Assembly: GCA_900540275.1 (NCBI GenBank) | Contig: UQFO01000010.1 | Coordinates: 9,894 to 73,893, forward strand | Direction of reading: 5' to 3' | DNA length: 64,000 nucleotides | Source: an uncultured Oscillospiraceae bacterium | GTDB lineage: Bacteria > Bacillota > Clostridia > Oscillospirales > Acutalibacteraceae | Part shown: piece after piece, positions 25,395-33,194 of the stretch | Numbering within the stretch: position 1 is the stretch's first letter | How the letters are laid out: each line of letters begins with the position of its first letter | The notes under the pieces: generated by a model | The model's input: only the letters and a program-made list of their open reading frames with translations | Database searches by the model: none | Told to the model about the DNA's origin: nothing | Program-made: the position numbers and the translations under genes

Positions 25395-27650
25395 GTGTTC
25401 AAAAAGAAACTGATAACGGGAGCCGTGGCGGTTATGATGACCTTTTCACTGGTTTGCACGCCTGTCAATACATATGCGCAGACGAACGAAACGCTGAAAG
25501 CTGAGGAGCTTGACCGGCTTGCTTATCTTGGCGATGATTTGGGCGCGGTCTACAGCAGGGAAAGCACCTCTTTTAAGGTGTGGGCGCCTACGGCGTCTGA
25601 GGTGAAGCTCAAGCTTTACGGGACGGGCAGCGACGGTGAAGACGGCGCAAAGGTTTTAGAGGAAACGCCGATGGACTACAGCAGCGGCGACGGCACGTGG
25701 TCAATTACCGCAAAGGGAGACCTGGACGGCGTTTATTATACGTACCTGGTTACGGTTGACGGAAAAACAAACGAAACGGCCGATATTTACGCGAAGGCCG
25801 CGGGAGTAAACGGTGACAGGAGCATGGTCGTCGATTTGAGCAGAACCGACCCGGAGGGCTGGGATGAGGATAAGGGTGCTTATCTTAAAAACCAGACGGA
25901 TGCGATTATCTGGGAGGTCCATGTAAAGGATTACAGCAATCATGCGTCCTCTGGCGTCAGCGAGAAAAACAGGGGCAAATACCTCGCGTTTACGGAGAAA
26001 GGCACGACCCTGAACGGAGAGGGGAAAATCCCCACAGGAATCGATTATTTAAAAGAGCTCGGCGTTAACTGCGTACAGATTAACCCGTTTTATGATTATG
26101 GCTCAGTCGATGAAGCGTCGACTGACAAAGAAGCCTTTAACTGGGGCTACGACCCCAAGAATTATAATGTGCCGGAGGGGTCTTATTCCTCCGACCCATT
26201 TGACGGGCATGTTAGAATCAATGAAGCGAAGCAGATGGTTAAAGCTCTGCACGATGCGGGCATTGCCGTCATAATGGACGTTGTATACAACCACACCTTT
26301 ACCGGAGAGGATTCGTTCTTTAACAAAACCGTGCCCGGCTATTACTACCGGTTTTTGGAGGACGGCTCCTGGTCAAGCGATTCTGGCTGCGGAAACGACA
26401 CGGCGTCGGAGCGTGAAATGTACCGGAAGTTTATGGTGGATTCCGTCCGTTACTGGGCGCAGGAATACCATATCGACGGCTTCCGCTTTGACTTGATGGG
26501 CCTGCACGATGTGGAAACCATGAATTTAATCCGCAGCGAGCTGGACAAGCTGCCGGACGGTGAGCAGATTATCATGTACGGCGAGGCCTGGGATATGGCT
26601 AAGGCTACGACCGCCGAGATGGCAAGCCAGAGGAATATGCCGGAGCTGAGCGACCGTATCGGCGCGTTCAACGACGGCATCCGCGACGTACTCAAGGGCG
26701 ACAACTTCAATGCACAGAGCAAAGGCTTTGTGCAGGGGAAGGGCGCTCCGACACGCATGAAGCGCGGCATTAAGGGCGCTATAGACGATTGGGCGAAGCA
26801 GCCCTCGCAGACGGTTACCTACGCTTCGTGCCATGACAACATGACGCTTTATGACAAGCTTGTTGCTTCAGTAAAGGGGACGGACGCCGATTACCGCAAG
26901 CGGTACGACGACCTGGTAGAAATGAATAAGCTTTCCGCGGCGGTTATCCTTACCTCGCAGGGCAGTTCTTTTATGCTGGCGGGGGAAGAGATGGGCCGCT
27001 CCAAGGACGGCGACCACAACAGCTATAAATCCCCGGCGTCCCTCAATCAAATAGACTGGAATAATCTTATAAAATACGGCGATTTGGTATCGTACTACGC
27101 TGGTTTGACTGAAATACGCAGGAATTTTGCGCCGTTTACATGTCCCGACAAAACGTCGGCTGACAATATGGTATTCTTTGAGGAAACAGACAAGCATGTG
27201 GTCGGCTATACGCTGCAAAACACAGAGACGGCGGACAAGCAATGGGAAAGGGTCGCGTGCATTTTTAACTCCGACCCTGAGAAAGACGCAGAGGTTACAA
27301 TAGAAGGCAAAAACCTGCCCGGGGAATGGGTGGTTATTGCTAACCAGGAGGAAGCGGGCGTTTTAAAGCTCGGCGAGGTTTCGGGCAACCGGGTTACCGT
27401 ACCGAAAACGAGCGCTGTAATCCTTGTTGATAAGGAAAGCTTTGAGCGCGTGGGGCTTACAGCTGCCGGTACGCTCAAGGAAACACTCAGGAATGTTACC
27501 GGGCAGGAAACCCAGCCGGCGACGCAGGCTGAAAAAACAGATGAAAAGCAGGACAGCGGTTTTATGCTGCCTGTGCTTATTGGCGCGGCGGTACTGGTTG
27601 CCGGCGCGGCAGCGGCGGGGATTATCCTGTACCGCAAAAAACGAAGGTAA
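25395..27650 (+). CDS. Membrane-anchored type I pullulanase (GH13)
   Basis: A GTG start 7 nt after AAGGAGG gives 751 residues. There is a signal peptide (about 1-28), a CBM48-like N-terminal module (about 45-140; FKVWAPTASEVKLKLYG), and a GH13 catalytic barrel with the pullulanase motif NWGYDPKNYNVPEGSY, region I DVVYNH, region II DGFRFDLMG with the nucleophile Asp, region III MYGEAWD with the acid/base Glu, and region IV CHDN. A C-terminal membrane helix followed by KKRR (about 723-751) would hold it on the cell. It cuts alpha-1,6 branches in starch or pullulan. It is a paralogue of the next gene and lies 52 nt before it. Confidence 0.93.
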   Translation: MFKKKLITGAVAVMMTFSLVCTPVNTYAQTNETLKAEELDRLAYLGDDLGAVYSRESTSFKVWAPTASEVKLKLYGTGSDGEDGAKVLEETPMDYSSGDGTWSITAKGDLDGVYYTYLVTVDGKTNETADIYAKAAGVNGDRSMVVDLSRTDPEGWDEDKGAYLKNQTDAIIWEVHVKDYSNHASSGVSEKNRGKYLAFTEKGTTLNGEGKIPTGIDYLKELGVNCVQINPFYDYGSVDEASTDKEAFNWGYDPKNYNVPEGSYSSDPFDGHVRINEAKQMVKALHDAGIAVIMDVVYNHTFTGEDSFFNKTVPGYYYRFLEDGSWSSDSGCGNDTASEREMYRKFMVDSVRYWAQEYHIDGFRFDLMGLHDVETMNLIRSELDKLPDGEQIIMYGEAWDMAKATTAEMASQRNMPELSDRIGAFNDGIRDVLKGDNFNAQSKGFVQGKGAPTRMKRGIKGAIDDWAKQPSQTVTYASCHDNMTLYDKLVASVKGTDADYRKRYDDLVEMNKLSAAVILTSQGSSFMLAGEEMGRSKDGDHNSYKSPASLNQIDWNNLIKYGDLVSYYAGLTEIRRNFAPFTCPDKTSADNMVFFEETDKHVVGYTLQNTETADKQWERVACIFNSDPEKDAEVTIEGKNLPGEWVVIANQEEAGVLKLGEVSGNRVTVPKTSAVILVDKESFERVGLTAAGTLKETLRNVTGQETQPATQAEKTDEKQDSGFMLPVLIGAAVLVAGAAAAGIILYRKKRR

Positions 27651-27702
27651 TTCTTTCCGGTTTCCGGAAATGATTATAAAAACAATTCAAGGAGGAATTC
27701 CA

Positions 27703-30700
27703 GTGAGAATCAGGAGAGTTACGGCAATCGCATTATCTTTGATGATGATTGTCAGCGTTTTCTGTGTTCCGACCGTCTTTGCTGCGGGCAACTATTATGA
27801 AGAATATGCTGCCGGCCTGGACGAGAAGGCATACACAGGCAACGATTTGGGTGCAACGTACACCCCGGAAGCCACAACCTTTAAGGTATGGTCTCCGTCA
27901 GCAAGCGATGCAAAGCTGATACTGTACACCACAGGCAGCGACAAAGAAGAGGGCGCTAAAAAGATTTTGACGACAGACATGACCTACAATGAGGAAAACG
28001 GCGTATGGTCTGTCACGGTCAGCGGCGACCTCAAGAACAATTACTACACCTATCTTATAACGAACGACGGTGTGGCGAGGGAAGTTGTTGATATCTATGC
28101 GCAGGCTGTTGGCGTAAACGGCAACAGGGGCATGGTAGTCGACCTCAACTCCACCGACCCGGAAGGCTGGGAGAACGATACCTACAAGCTTGTTCCCAAC
28201 CAGACGGACGCGAACATCTGGGAAATCCAGATTAAGGACTTCTCCTACAACAAGAACTCCGGTATCAGCGAAGCAAACAGGGGCAAATACCTTGCTTTCA
28301 CTGAGAAGGGCACAACCTTGAACGGCGAGGGCAAATATGCCACAGGCGTTGACTACTTAAAGCAGCTCGGCGTCAACTATGTACATTTGAACCCGTTCTA
28401 TGATTTCGGTTCAATTGACGAGGCCGGAAGCGACAGCCAGTTCAACTGGGGCTATGACCCGAAGAACTACAACGCGCCGGAAGGCTCTTTCTCTTCCAAC
28501 CCGTATGACGGCAACGTCAGGATTAACGAAGTAAAGCAGATGGTCAAGGCCCTGCACGACGCGGGCATCGGCGTTATTATGGACGTCGTTTACAACCATA
28601 CGCACGAGGGCCCCGGCTCCTGGTTCCAGCAGACGGTCCCGAACTACTACTACCGCTTCAGCGGCCAGAACACCTGGTCAAGCGGTTCAGGCTGCGGCAA
28701 CGACACAGCTTCTGAGCATGAGATGTTCAGGAAGTACATGGTCGATTCCGTTACCTACTGGGCAAAGGAATACCACATCGACGGCTTCCGTTTCGACCTG
28801 ATGGGCCTGCATGATGTTACGACGATGAACGCCATCCGCGCGTCCCTCGACGAAATCGACACAAGGCTCTTGATGTACGGCGAGGGCTGGTCCATGTCTA
28901 CGACAACAGACTCCGACGCTCCCGCGCTTGCCACACAGATTAACGCAGGCAAAATGAGCGAAAGAATCGGCTTCTTTAACGACCAGATTAGAGACGGCCT
29001 CAAGGGCAGCGTGTTTGAGGCAAAGGGCCAGGGCTATATCCAGGGCGTCGCGGGCTCCTCAGGTGCTGTGAAATACGGCATCCAGGGCCAGGTAAACGGC
29101 GGCGCGTGGAGGGCAAAGGCTCCTACGCAGAATGTAAACTACGCTTCCGCCCATGACAACAACACCCTTTACGACAGGCTTGTCATGTCTATGAAGGGCG
29201 GTTCCGCAGAGCAGTTCAGCCAGAGATACGACGACCTTGTCGCAATGAACAAGCTTTCCGCGGCAATCGTTTATTCGTCACAGGGTATCCCGTTCGTCCA
29301 GGCGGGTGAAGAATTTGCAAGAACCAAGTTCGGCGACGAGAACTCCTACCAGTCCTCGCCCGAAATCAATATGCTCGACTGGTCTAGGATTATTTCCTAT
29401 AAGGACCTTGTTTCCTACTATGCGGGCATGATTGAAATCAGGAACAACTACGCCCCGTTCAGGGACGCCACGACAGACACTGTCAAGACGAAGATGCAGT
29501 TTGCAACTGCGCCCAACGGCGTACTCGCCTACACCATTTATGACGAGTCACAGCCGTGGAAGACCGTTGCCGTCGCCTTTAACAACCAGGCGACAGACAA
29601 GCAGGTCACGCTCACGAGCAAGGGTACGCTTCCTGAGAAGTGGACGGTTATCGCAAACGACCAGACAGCCGGCATTTTAAGCCTCGGCGAGGTTACCGGC
29701 TCTACCGTTACGGTACCGGCGGGCGGCGCTCTAATCCTTGTTGATTCCGAAAGCTTCAATACCGCGGCTGTTCCTTCCACGAAGGGACTCCTCACGGTTA
29801 AGCATGTGGATCTTACAACGGGCGAGACCATCAGCACCACAACCATGCAGGGCGAAATCGGCACGCCTTACGAGACAGAAAAGAATTACGCGCTTGACGT
29901 AGACTACAACCTGGATCATATTGACGGCCAGGCGACAGGCACCTTCACGAAGGAACCGATCGAGGTAATTTATAACTACGTTCCTTATTCCCTTGAGGCT
30001 AAGGACATTTCCGGCGACGAAAAAGTTTCCCTTGACGACGTGCTGATTATCCAGAAGGACCTTGCAAAGGTTGCTTCCATGACGCCTGAGCAGGCAGAAA
30101 TTGCCGACGCGAACTGCGACGGCGAGGTTTCGATTGCCGACGTGCTGATTTACCAGAAGAACATTGCGAAGATGTTCGTACCGGGCGTTGGTACGGTTGA
30201 GGTCAATTACCTTGACACCGACACAGGCAAGCCTGTTCCGAAGCAGAACCCGCTCGTAACTAAGGCGCGCACCGGCGCGGCTTACAAGGCGGAAGCAAAG
30301 ACAATCAATTACTACACGCTTGACGAGACGAAGCTCCCGGATAACGCGGAAGGCCGCTACACAGACGGCAAGATTGTAGTAAACTACTACTACAAGTACA
30401 ATCCGGCGACCTACACCGTCCATGTCAAGCTGCAGGACGGCCAGACCTGGACGCCGTATCTGCACGCGTGGGACGACGGCGGCGACCTTCTCGGCGGCGG
30501 CTGGCCCGGCGGAGAGATGACGCGCGGCGAGGACGGCTGGTTTACGATTGACGTAACCTGCGGCGGCTCCTTCAACTGGATTATCAATGATAACGGCCAG
30601 GGCGCGCAGACAAGCGATATGGAAAACTACAGCAGCGACATTTGGGTCGTGCTCAACGTTGCCAAGCCGAACAAGGGTGCGGACGACGTAACCGTATATA

Positions 30701-30717
30701 CGAGCAAGCCGGAATAA
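27703..30717 (+). CDS. Dockerin-bearing type I pullulanase with MucBP and starch-binding modules
   Basis: The start is GTG 27703 after AAGGAGG; the frame is open further upstream but only inside the previous gene. The 1004-residue protein has a signal peptide, a CBM48-like module, and a GH13 pullulanase domain with DVVYNHT, DGFRFDLMG, MYGEGW and AHDNN intact. After about residue 685 come a MucBP-like domain, a type I dockerin (about 765-825; KDISGDEKVSLDDVLIIQK and DANCDGEVSIADVLIYQK), a second MucBP-like domain, and a C-terminal starch-binding module of CBM25/26 type (WPGGEM, FNWIINDN). It should join a cohesin-based extracellular starch complex. Codon use is strongly biased, suggesting high expression. 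Confidence 0.93.
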   Translation: MRIRRVTAIALSLMMIVSVFCVPTVFAAGNYYEEYAAGLDEKAYTGNDLGATYTPEATTFKVWSPSASDAKLILYTTGSDKEEGAKKILTTDMTYNEENGVWSVTVSGDLKNNYYTYLITNDGVAREVVDIYAQAVGVNGNRGMVVDLNSTDPEGWENDTYKLVPNQTDANIWEIQIKDFSYNKNSGISEANRGKYLAFTEKGTTLNGEGKYATGVDYLKQLGVNYVHLNPFYDFGSIDEAGSDSQFNWGYDPKNYNAPEGSFSSNPYDGNVRINEVKQMVKALHDAGIGVIMDVVYNHTHEGPGSWFQQTVPNYYYRFSGQNTWSSGSGCGNDTASEHEMFRKYMVDSVTYWAKEYHIDGFRFDLMGLHDVTTMNAIRASLDEIDTRLLMYGEGWSMSTTTDSDAPALATQINAGKMSERIGFFNDQIRDGLKGSVFEAKGQGYIQGVAGSSGAVKYGIQGQVNGGAWRAKAPTQNVNYASAHDNNTLYDRLVMSMKGGSAEQFSQRYDDLVAMNKLSAAIVYSSQGIPFVQAGEEFARTKFGDENSYQSSPEINMLDWSRIISYKDLVSYYAGMIEIRNNYAPFRDATTDTVKTKMQFATAPNGVLAYTIYDESQPWKTVAVAFNNQATDKQVTLTSKGTLPEKWTVIANDQTAGILSLGEVTGSTVTVPAGGALILVDSESFNTAAVPSTKGLLTVKHVDLTTGETISTTTMQGEIGTPYETEKNYALDVDYNLDHIDGQATGTFTKEPIEVIYNYVPYSLEAKDISGDEKVSLDDVLIIQKDLAKVASMTPEQAEIADANCDGEVSIADVLIYQKNIAKMFVPGVGTVEVNYLDTDTGKPVPKQNPLVTKARTGAAYKAEAKTINYYTLDETKLPDNAEGRYTDGKIVVNYYYKYNPATYTVHVKLQDGQTWTPYLHAWDDGGDLLGGGWPGGEMTRGEDGWFTIDVTCGGSFNWIINDNGQGAQTSDMENYSSDIWVVLNVAKPNKGADDVTVYTSKPE

Positions 30718-30760
30718 CAGCCGGATTTGTAAAATATAATACAATCAGACTTTTGCAAAG

Positions 30761-30800
30761 GCGCCCCGGGGGGAAATCCCCCCGGGGCGCTTCGTTTTGT
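30761..30800 (+). terminator. Terminator of the pullulanase operon
   Basis: GCGCCCCGGGGGG and CCCCCCGGGGCGC pair around AAAT, then TTCGTTTTG. Confidence 0.88.
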
Positions 30801-31058
30801 AAAAGCTGCCGCACGGAACGGCTCGGTAAAGCAAGCCGTCCGCGGCGCTGCGGCCCTCGCCATATTTCTGCCCATTACGCCCGCGCGTACCGGTCAGGCG
30901 GCGGCGCTTCGCGCATCATTCTTCTATTTGTTTAATAAAAACGCGGCGGAAATCCCCATATGCGGGCTTTTATATGGAAGGGGAAAAATACGTTCCAGCC
31001 GCGGCGGGCGCGGGGGAAGGGCCGGAATACCGGCTGTGGCGCCCTGAAAAGGCGGTGT

Positions 31059-31075
31059 TGTGAAAGTTTTTCACA
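31059..31075. promoter_or_regulatory. 17-bp operator-like palindrome, copy 1
   Basis: TGTGAAAGTTTTTCACA: 7-bp arms around 3 nt, matching TGTGAA-N5-TTCACA. It is about 55 bp before the -10 at 31131. Confidence 0.6.
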
Positions 31076-31167
31076 TAAACTAAACAATTTGCATAATCAC
31101 TTTTCGCGCTTTTTTGCTGTGGTATTTTACTATAATAATAGAAACAGCCTTAGTAATTGGGCGTATA

Positions 31168-31184
31168 TGTGAAATAAATTCACA
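31168..31184. promoter_or_regulatory. 17-bp operator-like palindrome, copy 2
   Basis: TGTGAAATAAATTCACA matches TGTGAA-N5-TTCACA; the flanking A/T extends the arms by one pair. Confidence 0.6.
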
Positions 31185-31201
31185 TTATACAGGCGCAATT
31201 G

Positions 31202-31218
31202 TGTGAATAAATTTCACA
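31202..31218. promoter_or_regulatory. 17-bp operator-like palindrome, copy 3
   Basis: TGTGAATAAATTTCACA, the same spacing as the other copies, 34 bp centre to centre from copy 2 (about three helical turns). Confidence 0.6.
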
Positions 31219-31485
31219 ACAAAAGGGAAAGGGATAAACTGGGGAAAAATTTTTTTCTGTTTTTTTCGGGAAAAACAGCGAACATTGCATTTTTTGCACT
31301 TTTTCGGGGGAGAAATTCGTAATTTTCTTCTTTTTTGAAAAGCAAAAAATGCGATTACCGCGTTTTTAAGGCAGTTTCACGTGGGAAAACTGGCTATTTA
31401 ACCCAAAAAATGGAACAATTTTTATTCGTTTTAAATAGTAATCGAAAGGTGTAATGAAAAAAAAAATCTTTTTTTCATAATTCTA

Positions 31486-31514
31486 TTGATTTTTCCGTAA
31501 TTATGAGTTATAGT
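31486..31514 (+). promoter_or_regulatory. Probable promoter for the starch-binding protein at 32 kb
   Basis: TTGATT (31486-31491), 17-bp spacer, TATAGT (31509-31514). It predicts a 5' leader of about 525 nt. Confidence 0.55.
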
Positions 31515-32046
31515 ATAGACACAGGCAAATGAGAGTGAGGTTTAAACAATTTTTCCTCCTTTAATTTTCGACATTTTAATATCTTTTTAAGCATTAAAAT
31601 TACCAAACATCACAGATTTGCTACCAAACTTACCAAACCCCTTTATTTTTCCAGTTGTTTGTGTTATGTTTTAGCTGCAGACGACGAAGGGTCTTTTTCA
31701 AAAACAGGCGGCGGTTTCCAAGGCCGCGGCCTCAACCAGAAAGCAAAATCTAATCAGACTTTAAAAGTGAATAAAAGTGCATAAGCAAATGTAAGCTCCG
31801 GCAGGCTTACGATTTGCCATATTCCTTAAAAGGCTTTCTGGTGAAAAAAATTCTTCGTTCGTTTGTAATAGGTACAGGCGGCCCTCCCTTCCCAAAGTTT
31901 GGGCCGCCACGTACCGCCTTTCAATTCGGCATCAATGTCAGGCTTGGGTTTGATGTGTAATAACTCTTGTTCCCCGTATCAAAAGACAAGAGCAAGAAAA
32001 CGTAAGCAAGTAAAAAATCAAAGAAATGAATGGAGGTCAAGTTCTC

Positions 32047-32961
32047 ATGAAAAAGTTCAGAAAAGTCCTTAGTATTGTCCTGGCGGTTCTTATGCTCGCA
32101 TCGGTCGCTGCCTTCTCGGCAACCTCGGCAAGCGCGGCGGAAAATGTCGTCCCGAAGGGTACGGCTATCATGTTTGACAACACAAGCACAGAGTGGACTG
32201 ACGTCTACATCTATGGTTGGGCATTCGGCTTCGCTGGCGAGTTCCTTCCGATGACCCAGGTAGCAGGCACAAACCTCTACTACTACATCCTGCCTGAAGA
32301 CGTTACAATCGGCAGCAACTTCTGCCTGATTGTCAACCAGAATTCCTGGGCCGGCGCTACCCAGACAAAGGACATCGCTTACACTGCCACCACAGTGAAC
32401 ACGATTGTTCCGTCCGGCACAGGCAGCCCGCTGAACTATACTTGGGCTTACAACGAACCTCCTGTAGTGAACTACGTATCGGCTACGCCTTCCAAGAGCT
32501 TTGCTGAGACGCTGACAGTCGTTCTGTACAGCAACTGCGATAGCGCTACATATTCCATCAACGGTGCTGCTCCGGTTGCTTACATTGACGGCGACCAGAT
32601 TACGCTGAACGAGACCAGCACAGTTACTCTGGTTGGTAAAGACGACCTCGGCGATATCGTTGCGAATGCTTCTTACACCTACACGAAGGTTGGCTTGACG
32701 ACGATTACCGCGACCGTAACAGGTTACACGGGCGACGTTTACGCGTACCTCTTCGGCGGCGACCGCATCGGCGCTGCTTTCTACCTGATGGAGAAAGATA
32801 CAACGACAGGTGCTTACAGCTTCCAGTTTGAAGGCGCCGCGCAGGTTATCTTCACCACCACGAACGATTGGGGCACGGCTGTTAAGCTGCAGCCCGCAGA
32901 CGAGCCGCTCGTAGAAGCAGGTTCTACCACTCCTTTTACACTTACATACCCCACCGCATAA
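32047..32961 (+). CDS. Secreted starch-binding-module protein with CHB_HEX-like domain
   Basis: ATG 32047 lies 9 nt after GGAGGT. The 304-residue protein has a signal peptide (MKKFRKVLSIVLAVLMLASV to SASA). Residues about 33-135 are a carbohydrate-binding-like domain (GTAIMFDNTSTEWTDVYIYG) homologous to the C-terminus of the next gene's product. Residues about 150-220 look like a chitobiase C-terminal beta domain (CDSATYSINGAAPV). The last 80 residues form another CBM26-like module. There is no dockerin, anchor or catalytic domain. It is probably an abundant secreted glucan-binding protein, given its codon bias and long leader. Confidence 0.75.
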   Translation: MKKFRKVLSIVLAVLMLASVAAFSATSASAAENVVPKGTAIMFDNTSTEWTDVYIYGWAFGFAGEFLPMTQVAGTNLYYYILPEDVTIGSNFCLIVNQNSWAGATQTKDIAYTATTVNTIVPSGTGSPLNYTWAYNEPPVVNYVSATPSKSFAETLTVVLYSNCDSATYSINGAAPVAYIDGDQITLNETSTVTLVGKDDLGDIVANASYTYTKVGLTTITATVTGYTGDVYAYLFGGDRIGAAFYLMEKDTTTGAYSFQFEGAAQVIFTTTNDWGTAVKLQPADEPLVEAGSTTPFTLTYPTA

Positions 32962-33194
32962 GGTATGTAGGGAACAAATCCCCGTATCCAGACGGAACAA
33001 AAAATGAAATCTTATAAATTTTAGGGGAACAAATGGGGCGGAACCTGAGTAATCAAGGCACGGGAATCGGTCTTTATCGTGATAAAGCCTTCCGCCCCTG
33101 AGCGATATTGCATCACCTCCGGCCTGACGTTGATGTGAATTTTAAAATTTTATTCCAAGCTTATGTAAATTGATTCACTCAGGAGGTAATTGCG

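Larger units (their letters stand above)
30801..32046. other. 1.2-kb noncoding control region with palindromes and structured leader
   Basis: No convincing gene. The first 250 bp are GC-rich and featureless. From 31050 it is AT-rich and holds three 17-bp palindromes (31059, 31168, 31202), a -10 TATAAT at 31131, a full promoter at 31486-31514, and a predicted leader of about 500 nt with three stable hairpins: GCAAATGTAAGC region (31785-31818), GGCGGCCC/GGGCCGCC inside GGTAC/GTACC (31871-31915), and CTCTTGT/ACAAGAG (31963-31993). Confidence 0.65.

Noticed and set aside
29731..30744. Minus-strand reading frame of 337 codons
   Set aside because: Antisense to the MucBP-dockerin part of the pullulanase; composition explains it.
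31059..31218. Rex-type operators
   Set aside because: The half-site TTGTGAA is similar, but Rex sites have a 4-bp centre within 18 bp and these have a 5-bp centre in 17 bp.
31921..33000. Minus-strand reading frame of 359 codons
   Set aside because: It is antisense to a clear signal-peptide protein and has no ribosome site or recognisable domain; a shadow of GC-rich codon use.
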